A stretch of DNA of 64,000 nucleotides from Prinia subflava (taxonomy: Eukaryota; Chordata; Aves; Passeriformes; Cisticolidae), in the NCBI RefSeq assembly GCF_021018805.1, contig NC_086249.1, positions 80,874,472 through 80,938,471 of the forward strand, read 5' to 3'. Below are positions 1 to 12,800 of this stretch, piece by piece. The notes beneath the pieces were generated by a model. That model searched no databases and was not told the origin of the DNA. It saw nothing but the letters and a program-made list of their open reading frames with translations. The translations under genes were made by a program, and so were the position numbers. Positions within the stretch are counted from its first letter, which is position 1. Each line of letters begins with the position of its first letter.

Positions 1-3000
1 TTGCAAGGACTTTGTAGATATAAAATGATGTGACAAAAATAGTGGTCACCTGTGATGAGTAGAGGAAGCTAAGGACACAATTGATGCAAGCAGGTTTTTA
101 AGATAGCAAGTCAGTAACGCTGATCCTGAGTTTTTGGAAGAGGAATTCAGTCTTCCTAGCAGATATGAAATTATTTAACATTTTTCAATTTGGGAAAAGT
201 ATTTCTCTTTTTTCAACTAAGAAAGCCCACTAAGTTGCACAGGTGTGGAATGGAACTATAACAACCAAGTGATTAAATGAAAACAGTGCAAGACAACAAT
301 TAAAAAATGGCACAAGAGCAGAAGATCCTGACTTGAATTCTTAGAATAAGTGTAGGATGTGTTAAGAGGGAGAAACATTGGAATAGTAATCTAAAGGTTT
401 GCATCAAAAAGAATAAATTCTGTGACACTAATTTTCCTCTGTAAGACATCTGAGTTGATCCAGGAGCCACCAACACCAGCATTTCACTGATCATTTTCAG
501 AATCAGCTATGACTTTTCAATGTAACGTGTTCCAGTTTGTTTCTTGGTAAGGATGTTTTAGTCTGGAATATTTTAGTTCAGTTCTCTCAAGATTTGTACA
601 CAGAATACATACTGTTAATCCATTTCCTCTCAACAAAGGCAAGGGGGCTGTCTTCATCACAAATGAGCCACTGCTTCCCATGCTCCAGAAAGTGAATCTT
701 GGCTCAGTGACCAACAAGTGATTCACCAGAAACTTGGCCAGGGAGTGGAAACCTCTTTTTCTGGTCATGTGAACTCAGGCCACAGAGTTTTGTTTTAGGG
801 CAGAAAAGTCATGTTTAAAATCTCTCCAGCACCTTCTCCTTCATCGTTAGAGCTCAGTTTGAAAGGACAAAAACCTGGCAACTCCGCGATGAATATTTTA
901 AGGCTGGCAAATTACCCAGCCAAAAGCATGAGCCCCAGCTGTCAAAACATGGAAAACTTAAGCTTTACAATAAAACAGATTTCTGTTATTTCTGACTGGC
1001 TGGGATTCTTTTGCTTAGATCAAGGGCAGTAAGTCATTGATCAAAATTTCTTTTTCTTCTTCACATTTTTGATGTTAGGAAATGCTTTCAAACTCCCCAC
1101 AGATATTTCGAGCACTGACTTTGCTGCCAAGCAGTCTCCGAAAGCTATTCCTTTTTTCTTTCCTCCCCTCCCACCTCTGCTTATCTGCCTCACAGTGCTG
1201 TCACAGGATTTCTCAAGTGTCCGCAGTGGATTTCTCTAACACTCTTTTGAGTGGTTCTGTGCTGCATTCTATGGCCTTAAGGGGAAGCAGATCCTGAGGA
1301 AGAAAAGATGGGGAGTGCTTTAACTTCAAGAGAAAATTCAGTTTATCTACTAACTCGAGATGAAGCTGTTTGGATGCCAAGGCACAGAATTCTTCTGGCA
1401 CCTGTAGAGACCTAATTTTATAGCACAGAGGACCAATGAGCTTTTGCTAAATCTTTAGCATGGCTTGAGGAAGAAAGTAGAACTGACAACAGAAAGAGCA
1501 TGCAAGGGAGCACTGGAAGCAGAAGGCTGGAGGCGTATGTGTGCGCGAGTGTGTGTCTGCGTGTGAGCATCCCGGCACTGGCGTTCCCATGGCATTCCCC
1601 TGCCTGCAGAAGAAATCATGCAGGACCAGATGGTGGATGGGGCCAGGCTGTGGGTGGGGATGGCAAGTACATCCCTGGATTAGTTGGGTGAACTGTAAGC
1701 GATCTTGTGCTATCAGTGGGAGACATTGACACATTCCGCCTGTTGCGGGATCACAGAGGCCAGTCCTCACCCCAGACCACACAGCTCTGCAGCTGAGCAT
1801 CCCCTCATGGCTTCTGCCCTCTCCCTGCCCTGTTCCTGAAGAACATGTCTCGATCTCTTATTCCTTCATGACATCAAGCTCTCAATCTTCATGCATGGGT
1901 TAAAAAACCCAGAGTGTGAATGCTCTTCCTGTCCCTGTAGTTCTGCTTTCTGCCTGAAGCAGTAACACACAGAGCTGGCATGAGCTGACACTACCCCACC
2001 ATTCCCAGGAAGGAAGACAGAAACCATTCCAGCAGAAAAGCAGAGTAGGAAGCGGGATGCCTTGAAAACAATGAAACGACTTGCAGTGTGTCAGAGTTGG
2101 TGGCATCTTGGCGTCCCACACATTCGGGACTCATTTGTTTTCTTCAGCAGTTTTCCAACTGTGAATTCACAAGCCAGTAAGTACTAAACCACCAAAAAGC
2201 AACAGAGATTACTCACTGAGCTACAAGAATTTAAAGTGCCAATGCAGGTTTTTTTGGAGACAAAGTCTGAAATTTTCTTGTGAAAATTGTCTCTAATCAA
2301 CTTTTCAATGCCCATGTTTCTTTTTCCTAGGTGGGTTAAAATATCTGCAATCAATGCAGAAATCTTTCAGCAAGCTCTGCTAGAAGTATTACGTAAACTG
2401 AAAGAAATTGCAGTTTCTGACAAAACATCAATACTGTAGGAATAGCATGTTAAAACAGTCAACAAATATCTGTGGCATGCTTCTATTTTTGTTATGTAAC
2501 TTGAGGGCATAAACAAGTTTTAGTGGAGGGATATTTATCCTATTTTGTACACTTTTGTTTATTATTCATATTGCAGAAGCAGCATAAAAATTTACGAGCC
2601 CTCCACTTTTCTTTTACCAAATGGCAAAGCCAATTTAGAGTCAGTCTGGGTTGTTTGGGTTTTTTTTTGACTGAATGTCTCAAGCATCTAGTAATTCTCT
2701 TTGGACCAAGTGCACGTCTCTGAAGGACTGAAAAAAGACGTTACTATTTTGCCCTCTGGAGAAAAGATCAGTCTCAGGAATTCAAAAAGTACACCATGCA
2801 AAAGTCACTTTTCTGACACTACATCTGCAGGCTGCCTGTAATCAATTAATATAGTGTGTTATGCAGTCAACCTTTTAAAAAGCAATTTATTATAAAGGCA
2901 GAACTCAACCTCTTGCTTTGCCTTTTTTTGCCTATATTTTATTTGGTTCCTATTCACTGACATGCTTCTGTAAGTTAAGACTACAGAAGCTGTAATACTA

Positions 3001-3624
3001 GCCTTCAGTCCCAGATCACTGTATTCAGCACACTAGGAGCGGACTGATGAAGCACTGGGCTTCGTCACCACATGCCTCAGGGAGAGAAGACTAATTTAAT
3101 GCAAGTCCATGGCCAACTTATTTTGCAGTAAAGTAGATTTCCTATGCTGTAGGTTTTTGTCCAAATTCATGATCACTCCAGAACTAGTACATTTTTAAGT
3201 GGAACTAGGTGGCTTTTTATGACCTCAGAGATCTCTATTCCCTCCTGTACAACATCGTGTTATTTTTTATATCTTTAGTTTTGAGACAGAAAAGGGAGGA
3301 TGTCAGACAGGCAGATCCTGTCAATACAAGGTTGCCTGCTGTGGCAAGGGAAATGTATAAGCTAGGCTTTGACCAGGACATAAAAGAGGGAACTGATTTT
3401 CCAACTTTTAAAATTTTTCTGGACAGGTTTTAGATCTAAACCAGATACTCCTGGTTGGCAGACTTAGAGTGAACCTGACTGAGAGATACAACTGGCCAGT
3501 AGAGACAGTGGCACAGGGGAGGTAGTAAGGATGGTGGCCCCAAAGCCTGGAATGGATTTCCATTCATCTGCTGTGAGAAAGTCAGGTGGATGCCAACTAC
3601 CCAGCTTTTCTTGAGATGCCTAAC

Positions 3625-4305
3625 TTTTCTTGAAATTGTTCCATTAAGACAATTCTGCAACTTCCCTGAACAATCCATTCCCTCCTTTCATATTCCTCAG
3701 GTGAGAAAATTCCCTATTATCCCTCACAAATCTTTCATGGTTATAACTCAGTCTTACTTCTTCATGTCTTGCTCCAGATGAAACTGCTGATCAGCTTTCT
3801 CTTGACAGCCTTTCACATGTTCAAGAACTAATAATGTGTTTGGTCCTTGAGAATTTTCTTTCAACCTCACTGAGTCCAGTTCCTAGCCTTTCTTCACAGT
3901 TATGTTTTCTAGACCTCCAGTTACACTTTCATCTCTCCCCGGGCAGTCTTCAGCTTGCTGGAGTGTTAGAGAGCAGTGTCCCAGAGTAGGGTTGTGCTGA
4001 GATCTTGTTAGTGCAAGCTAGGGTGGAATAACACTTTCCATTACTTATATATAAAGTTGTTTACAGATAAAGCTTGTCTTTTTCACAACAGCATCTTGAC
4101 TCACTCCCAGTTTGTGACCCAGTAGAACTTCTATGTCCCTTTGCAGAGCTGCTGGCTGGCCAGTCACTCCTCATATTGCAGCATTTGATTTCTCATTCCT
4201 AACAGTTGTATATCATGCTTGTCTTTGCAGATTTCATGATGGTGACTTGGGATAATTTCTCCCTTATAGGAAAATTGTTTTAAATTCTTACCCTGTTAAT
4301 CCTAC
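3625..4305 (-). mobile_element. Old CR1 LINE fragment, antisense
   Basis: Read on the - strand, this segment follows the 3' coding and 3' UTR order of an old CR1 lineage of the kind shared by birds, turtles and crocodilians. Phrases resembling CR1 include the stretch around 3885-3915 (sauropsid-type 'cctttcttcacagttatgttt') and the 4080-4260 block. Divergence is high, so this copy is ancient. The 5' element end is cut by the LTR that begins at 4306. The call rests on recalled consensus, not an alignment; boundaries are approximate. Confidence 0.6.
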
Positions 4306-4872
4306 TGTTGTGGATCAACCCTGGCAGGCAGCTTAGACTAGATTTACACAGCCACTCACTTGCTCCCTGCCACAGTGGGAAGGGGGAAAGAATCAGTAAA
4401 AGTGAGAAAACTCATGGAATGGCATAAAGATACTTTAATAGGTAAAGCAAAAACTGTGCACGCAAGCAAAGCCAATCAAGGAATTCACTCATCATTTCCC
4501 ACTGACAGGCAGGTCTTCAGGTCTGTTACAGTAATGGTGATTTGGAGTGACAAACATCATCACCCTGAATGTGCCCCACTTCCTACCTCTTCCCCAGGCT
4601 TTCAATTGCTGAGCATGACACCATATGGTCTGATATATCAATTTGGTCACTTGGGGTCAGCTGTCCTGGCTGTGTCCCTTCCCAGCTTCTTGTACACCCC
4701 AGCCCCTTTGTTGGTGGGGTGGGTGAGAGGCAGAAAAAGCCTTAACAATGTGCAAGGGCTGCTTGCAAACTAAAACAGGGTGTGTTATTAACATTGTGTT
4801 CTCACAAATCCAAAATATAGCACCATACAAGCTACTAAGAAAATTAACTCTGTCCCAGGTAAAGCCAGGACA
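4306..4872 (-). mobile_element. Solo LTR of an avian endogenous retrovirus
   Basis: A block of about 567 bp starting TGTTGTGG and ending GGACA, so both strands begin TG and end CA as in a retroviral LTR. It is flanked by the direct repeat CTAC (4302-4305 and 4873-4876), a plausible 4-bp target-site duplication. Read on the - strand it starts TGTCCTGGC, and an ATTAAA poly(A)-type signal lies near 4435-4440. The TATA-like position near 4600-4610 has decayed. I recognise it from memory as an LTR family common in songbird genomes; I cannot name the subfamily. No internal gag, pol or env sequence accompanies it, hence solo LTR. It is antisense to SH3RF3, the orientation usually tolerated in introns. 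Confidence 0.75.
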
Positions 4873-6427
4873 CTACTTGTGGACACAATCAGCTCAGTAC
4901 CCACTGCTAGTTTTAGAAGTACACTCAGTAGCTCATGCAGCAAGTAATTAAAGGGAAGATTGACTAGCACTGGGACTGAGACAAGCCCTGATCGTACATA
5001 CTTGAAATGTCCTCATGGTTTGACAGAAAATCATTAACTGGAAAACATTGCAAAGCAACTGGTAGCATCTGCTTATCTGTAGTTGGAATTCTTGCATGAG
5101 TAATGCTGAGTTAAAAAGAGGGGGGCTGGAAGGTGCTCCTCAAACACACACACTGCTGTTCTGGCAGGAAGAAGTTGAAAGAACAAACCTGTGCAAGATA
5201 TTCATCATATTGCCTACTCTGCTCTGGGAAGATTGTCAGATTCGGGAAAATAATCATATTACAGGACCTTGAATAGAAGTTGTGATTGTTTAACTAATGG
5301 GCTACTAATTCTGCTGTCTTTATAGGCAGAGACATTCCAATCAACCAGGATCAAATTGAGGATGGGACAATTTTAAGTTAATATTTGCCCACTCTGTTTT
5401 GCTAAAATGAAAATAAGAAAGCCTGCCAGTCTGTCAATCAACCCCTGCAGTTTTCCACCATTATCTGACTTGAGTAAAGGGTTTTTCATCTTCATCTGTG
5501 GTAGGCAGGCTCAGAGATGGAATGACAAAGCTGTCATTTCTGCTCCAATGCAGTAGTGATTTTATCTTTATATAGTTTCCATCATTTTCAGATGTGAGCT
5601 GTATTTGCCCAACATCTTCACAAAAGCATTTTTAACCTATGTGTTAAAACTGACCATTTGTTTCCATTGGTTGGCAGGATTCACCATTTGTTTCAGGTCA
5701 CACTGGCCTCTTCTGCATCAGTCAAATAGCTGGCAGAGTGAAGAGGAGTATGCTGTATATGTGCTGTCACTGGTAATTATTTCTGCAGTAGTTGCAAATG
5801 AAAACACCAACCAGATGTCACTGTCTTATTGCATAGCACAATCCAGACATGCAACAAATCTGTGTTCAGAGAGCACTTGAGGTTACAGATGTGAGTCTGT
5901 GTGTAGCCCATGTGAGATGCTTCTCACGGGCTGCATCACTGATACTACCCTACTGTCAGCACTGGCATAAAGCATATCCTCACACATCTTGGGTTACCCA
6001 AATCACTTCAGGTCTGACATTGGAGCTAACGTGTTTTGTCTTGGGATAGAATGAGGCAATGGAGAACATGGGCTTGGGTAGTACAAGTGACAAGCAGTAA
6101 TTAGTTAAATCAGTGTAACTCAGTTGCACTTCATTACATGGTCATATCTGCAGGTCATTTGGCAGGGAAAAAGAAGAGGGCTAAACAGACAAATGAAAAG
6201 AAGGTAGAATGGAGGGACAGGATAGCAAAGTAAAACCAGGGTTAGTACAAAAGTGGAAAAAAAAGCCACAGTGCTATTGGCTCCCCTTCTGTTCTTATGC
6301 CCTACTTATTCCCTTTGGTTAGCTCCATATATCATTGCTGATTCTTCTTGCTCTGCACTTTAATTTAACAAAGAGGAATTTTTTGTTCCTAAGGATCTGT
6401 CTTTAGTATAGGGTATTTTAAGCAAAT

Positions 6428-6442
6428 GGGGGGGGGGGGGGG
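6428..6442. repeat. Homopolymer run of 15 G
   Basis: An uninterrupted G run within intron DNA, followed by CGGTGGGT. Length-variable and error-prone in sequencing; no function is implied. Confidence 0.9.
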
Positions 6443-8929
6443 CGGTGGGTAGCATTTGTGTGGGTTTTTAAGCAGAAGAGAGGATGCTCTTATGACATAG
6501 GCTGCCAAGACTTGGAAAAGCAAGTTTTTTGCCATGGCAAAGCTCTCAAGTAATTACAACCCAAGTGTTGTGGCATTTGGAAAGTGACAGTTCCTTGGTG
6601 CCTTTACCAAAGAAATTGTCATTTACATGCCTGGTCATTCCTCTGACACCCACTTTCTTTGCAAAACTTTAAAATTATTCTGGGTTTCTTTCTTTTTTTT
6701 TTTTTTTTAAGGGTATACTCAATCAGTAGATTTTCATGAGAGAAAACTATTTCATCTATCTTAGTGTGTCCTAGGAGTAATTCACAGGGCTTGGAAATAT
6801 AGTAGGAGTGAAAATGCCTGTGGCACAGCTGACAGTGGAGGTTACAGAAACCTCAGCTGCTTTACCTGCGACTCCCTGCACGCCCCTGTGTGCTCAGAGG
6901 CTGAGCTTCTCTTACACCCAGAAAAGAAGCCATCAGCTGGAGCATGTTAGTAATATCACTTGCTTTGTTTGAGATACACTGTCACGATGGTAGGAGGGAG
7001 TAGGGACAAGGCCTGATGTTTTTAATGCATGAAATCGGAAAATTCTGGGTAATGCTCAGATTTGATGATGTGACAGCTGCCAAAACTGGAGGTCAGCCTT
7101 CAGAGAGCAAAACTTCCATGCTCGTGGCTTTGGTGGTGTCAGGGACCTGCTTCGAAAATGTCAGACCATCTGAGGACCATTATGGCTCCTCTCATTCCTG
7201 TCCCCACTCAGTCCAGGATGCCCCAGCAGCAGTGCAAAGCCCAGATAATTTTCAGAAATAGAGGCAAGAGGAGCTTCTGCTTTGATCCCCTCTAGGCCAC
7301 AGTCCTTGCAAGTGTGATGTAGTCTGTCAGTCTCAGATGACTCCTCTGTCTCCAGCTAAACACATCTTTTAGGAGCTGTTTAATCCTTGGAAGGAATTAT
7401 TTCACCATAATGAGTATACACACAAATTCTGGCAATTTTGCACTGTCCACTGATGGACCTTTTTTTTCTTCAAGTGGGGAATGGATTTTAGAGGAGAATA
7501 ATCCTCCTGTGATACCCGATTTTTCCACAAGCAATATTTCCTCTGAGTGCAAGCCAGCCCAATACCATGTAGGTTGTTGGAAGTACTGAAATTACAGCCT
7601 GAGGTGGCACAGCTGCTGGAACAAGATCAACCAAGCGGGAATAAATACATCAGGGATAAAGCACAAGATGGCCTCCACTAATCTAAACCATTTACCCTCA
7701 GGTATCTGCTTTCCATAGAAGTACAAGTGTCACTTGCCTGTCATTTGACAAGATTACAAAGGAAGGCCAAGCAATTTTAACTGTTTGCTCCTGAAACAAA
7801 ATCTATCCCTCATGATTGGGTAGAGCCAGAGCCAACTACGTGTAAGACTAAAGCATGTTGAAGCACCTTGTGACTTCTGTCATTGATTCTCTTTCATTCA
7901 GGCATTCAGTAAGTGAGATTGCTCTGGCTTTCTGCAAAATGTGAGTGTTGTTCCCGATGCTTCCCAGGACCAATAAATCATTTTCACTTCCTTAGGAGAG
8001 ATAAGGAGCAGCAAGCTAACCAGTCAGTCTAAATCATCTTATTTAGAAACTTCAATTTTAAGTAGTTTATCTAGCAGTTAATTTCTTTCTACATCTTTTT
8101 CTCATTTCAGAATCCTGTGCTGTCAGTCAAGCTGTGATAGATTATCCTCTAGTTTGAATAAATATACCTCAAGTTTCACAAGAATGCTTATGGTCTATCC
8201 AGCTGTTTTGCTTCAATTCACAAGAAAGTACAGCTAGTATACCACACTTACCTAGATCATTTAGGCACCTTGATTTGTATTAAAACAAAGGTGTAACATT
8301 TCTGGGCTTCAGATTAGGTTAGGTCCTCAAGTCACAGTTTATCATAGTGTAGGAGACCCTCATGGTAGCTGCAAGGAAGCCCTTGGCGTGTACAAAGACC
8401 GTGCCATGTCAGGTCAGGAAGCAAGCTGGTATCCAAGAAGGAATAGGGCCTTGTCAGCCCTGTCACCGGTGCTTTTGTGGCTCCTTGGTGCAGTGTGAGT
8501 GCAGCAACCCTTGATCTGTGGTTGCACAGCAGAGATGGAGCTGAGGAATCCAAATAGCAGTTGCAGGGCTGTGAAAGTGCTCTGGGGTTGCAGTTCCCAG
8601 CCCTTTGTGTCTCTCCCTTGGCTGACAGTGCATCCTGATGGCTGCCTTTTGCCCTCTCTCAGACCCTTGCAGCTGAGGAAGTCTCTGAACAGCTGATTTC
8701 CCAAAACTGAGAGGGCACAGGGGAGGGCTCATTCCTGACTTTGTCCTGTTTCCTAGGCTTTTGCCAAAATACCTAAATTTTTTACCATAGCAATAATTCT
8801 GAGAACGTTAGTGTTTTTATGGTCTCTTTATAGCGAGGTGGAGTTACCCTGTGTGTGCTCTAAGTATGGTTTCATTTACCTATTGGGATTTACTGAAGCA
8901 GAGTTTGGATTCATACCACTGTTTTAATA

Positions 8930-9175
8930 GGCCTTGCTAGGTCTGTTCTCCATTAATTTGTCTAATCCCCTTTGAACCTCTTCATACTTTTGGCTTCCAC
9001 AATACTATGTGCATGAAGTCTCCTTTTAATTATGTGTTGTGTGAAAAAGTGCTTCCTATTTTTTAGTTTCAACCATTTGCCTGATAATCTCATTTAGGTT
9101 CCCCCTAATTCCTGTGCTGTGGGAAAAAAACAGTCCATTTCCCACTTACTGTCTCCACAGGAAGGGATGTTGTAG
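8930..9175 (-). mobile_element. Old CR1 LINE fragment, antisense
   Basis: This segment resembles the antisense 3' region of the old reptile/bird CR1 lineage: a 'ctttgaacctcttcatacttttggc' type opening near 8972, the stretch around 9030-9060 ending in gtgtgaaaaagtgcttcct, and the later 'tgcctgataatctcattt' phrase near 9078. Divergence and small indels suggest a copy predating bird radiations. Assigned by recalled consensus; edges are approximate. Confidence 0.55.
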
Positions 9176-9871
9176 GTGAATATTTCCTGTCAGTTTTCTG
9201 TTTTCCAGGCATGTCAAAAGTGTACACTTTATGCCTCTCTATGTAGGCATGGTGGTGGGCAGGAGACTGGAGCAGAGAGGGGAGATCCCAGTGCTTTGAG
9301 CAGAACTTCCCTTACTTGTGTAGGATAATTGAAATCCAGTGGATTGCTAAGCAAAGAAAGAAGCTGAACGTCAAATGTAGAAGGATATCAGGCCTACTCC
9401 TTTCTTTCATGTACAAAAGAGGTTGCTCACACTTCAAAGGAAGAGGTGGACTAAAACACATCCATCTGGCCTTAGTTCTAGAGAGGGTGGCTGCTTGGAA
9501 GTAAGTGGAAATGTCACACAGTCTTCTTGAGAACCACGGTTTCATCACTTCTTTGGTGGTATTCTTGCATTTCAGTTTATCTGTACACAGTTTTGAGTTA
9601 CTTCATCACAGCAGCAGTTTTCAATTCCCTGTGTGTGTTTCAGCTGTTCCTGTGAAAAGGTAGCACTAAAACTCCTACAGTATCAGTGGAGCAGGTCATC
9701 TGTCCCTCATTCCCCATTAGCCATGTTAGAGTCTCTTTCACCTTCTACCTCTTCTGAATTCAGCAGCCTCCAGGAAGCTTAATAGCTGACACTCTCTGCT
9801 TCCTCTTCTGTTTGTTGGGTTTTTTTTCCTTTGAGCTAACCTTTGACTTTGATCCAGTGTTTGAAAAATCT

Positions 9872-9895
9872 AATATTCAATCTAAATTGAATATT
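9872..9895. repeat. Perfect inverted repeat, 10-bp arms
   Basis: aatattcaat and attgaatatt flank the 4-base spacer ctaa. AT-rich; may be chance or a cruciform-prone site. Confidence 0.85.
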
Positions 9896-12800
9896 GAAAT
9901 ATATTTTTAGATTCCTTCTTTATCTCTTTTGTAGTCTCTAGAGCCTTGCAGCCGCCTCAGTTCAACAAAAGCACATGATGAAGTGCCTATGTGCTTTGCT
10001 GTATTGAGACCTGAACACTAATTTCTTATTCTGTTTTGTTTTCAAAACATTTGAAATTCCCAGTCAAGCCTAGCAATATATTTTACCCCTTTTTTCCCCT
10101 GTTTTTAATAATAGCTATCTTCAAATAAATAATAAATAAATATATTATTTTGTGCACATCTGTATGTTACTGTCACTGGAATTTAAAAGCTAAAGATACT
10201 ATGATCCTAAAATCCTTTTTGTTTCTTGGCATATAACATACTGAGATTATAATAATAGACTTGTGGCCAGGAGCAGCTGTCTCCATTAAAAACTAAATCT
10301 TTGGCAAGTATTTTCATACAGTATATAATACCAGACTAGTCTTTCCCTAAAATCAGAAGAAAATGTATAGTAAATAATCGCTGTTGTTTTATTCAGTATG
10401 TCATCAATGTCTCATGTGAAACAGTGGCAAATTGCACATAATAAATACATATCCAAAGATATTCTAGACCTGAAGCTTCTCTTTGAGATGGTATTGGTTT
10501 GGGGGGCGTTGGCAGGGCTTTTTGAATGATTATCAAAATCTCAAGTCAAATAATTTCACAGATTTTAAAAACCCAGATAGCTTTTTTCCTCAGAGACATA
10601 ATCCAAAATATGACCTACTGTTTCAATGCAAGCATCAATCACCAGAAGACATGTTGGAATCAGAATAAAAATGCACTGTTCTCCAGCCACTAACTCACAT
10701 TTACTCAAACAGGCAGTGACCAAGTTAAACAAGCAATTAAAGTGGTGTTTTGGGGGTACTGACTGATAGATGAGTTCCTGATTTGTGAGGGCATTTGCGC
10801 CCTCATAAGGCTCGGGGCAACATTTAAGCAGTTTTGTTTCTTTTTTCTTCATTTCTAAATGAACCCTCTTCTTCTCCCTCTGGCTTTCTTATCTACTGAT
10901 GTAACTGGTGTTGCATGAGAAATTACCTCATTTCAGTGACTGGGGACAGCTTTTCTATCAGCTGCAGTAAGGTTTCCTCATTTGTTTAATGAACCTGGAT
11001 AGGTAGAAAATTAAGTATTAGGAACTGCAGAGGAAGAAAACTAAACCAGGTAGTTCTGTGTATTTGGGTGCTTTAAAAAAATATAACTGTATTAATAAAA
11101 CCAGTACAGGTAATTGCTGTTTAGATTATGGCGTGATTATTGCTTTGCAGACAAGGGACTCCGTTATCACTCAGTCATCAATGAATTAGCTGCATTCTGT
11201 GCTCATCTCATCCCTGAAGCTGAAAGAAGAGCTAGTTATTATCTTCAAGTGAGTTATTAATGAGGGGAAAAATCATCCCCAATTACTGTGAAGCAAAATA
11301 TTTCAACATTTACGTATCTCAGAATTTATTTTTGATCTAATTCTTCGTAAGTCAGACAGCATGCACTTTTCCAAGCATTCTCACTGTGGCGTATTGAGAG
11401 GAACACCTGTCCAAGTGCTGGCTTCCCTAAGGGTGTGCTGCAGGGTCACAGAAGTGCTGCCCATCCTGTCCTTGTGCTGCTAGAGACTGATTTCCTCTGA
11501 GATTCCTTCATGCTACACCATAGGAACAGAGCCTCCACTGTCAGCTGTGCCAGAGAAAAAATTCTGAGTTGTCTATATTGTCTGTATTCACAGACCATTT
11601 TTTTATTCTTAATTAGAAACAGCATGGATTTTATTTGTAAGAGCTAATTTTGTTCTTTTGCTTTCCATTGAATCCTTTTGAAATTAATAATTTGGAATTT
11701 TTGACTCTGAACGTCCTAGAATAAAACCTGGGCAACACAAAGGTGATGATCTAAATTCATATAAACATGTGGGCATGTTTAACCAGGAGATGGAGTAGTG
11801 CTGTCCATACTGAATCCATCCATCAACACAGATGTGAAGGTCTGACCTTGGCAGATTCAGAGGGTAGGGATGTCAAACACAGTTTGCAGTCAATTGGAAA
11901 TGTAGCTACTAGACAAAGAAAACTCAATAATTACACAGCTGTTTCAGTAGATTACAGATTTCCTAGAAAACAATAAAACAACTATCTGTGAATAGAAAAA
12001 AAGTAAACAATCTTTTTTTTAATTCAAAAACATTTCTGAAAGTCATCAGATAATGTCCCCTGTAAACTTCTTATCTCTTTTCAAAAGCAACAGAGTCTGT
12101 AACCAATGGATGTAGATTTCTTTACAGCATTTATGCCCATTAATGCTTCATTGATTTACAGTGAAACTGCTGAAGGACTGTCTTGAATAGACATATAAAT
12201 ATTAATTTCTTGTGAAGGATGGCTGCTATTACACTAAATATTAAATGAATTCATAATACTTGGACATTTGCTATAAATCACTACTGGGACTGCGTACTAA
12301 CAACCCATTCCCTTTTTTTTAATATTAAAGAATGGAAAAGAGCTGGTTGCTCCCAAAGAAATGTAGAGCTTTGTAACACTAGAATCATTAACGAGTTCCC
12401 ACAGCACAAGAAGGAGTTTCAGCTTAGTCCCATTTTACAGATAGAGGAAGGCATGTAGTGGTTTAGGTTGAACTGCTGATCATAGAAGGTTCAAACCCAA
12501 TCTGTTTCTCATGAGAGACATCGCAGTAAATTACCAGTTCCTGACAGTCCTTCTTTTGCTTGAAATGCTCTGAGCAGTGTCAGCAGAGGATCTGGCCATG
12601 TGATACCAGAAGTCTGAGAGGCAGGCTCAAAGGGAGAAAGAGCTGGACATGTTGTCTGATCTCCACGCACACAAAGTGGTTGGTATCAGGTCTCCTCTAG
12701 ATATCTTGCCCAAGGCCACGACTTGAAGGATGGTACTGCTCAGGTTTTGACTGGGCTTAGCAATTGAACTAAGTCGTCTTCTGTCTTCCAAGACCATAGA

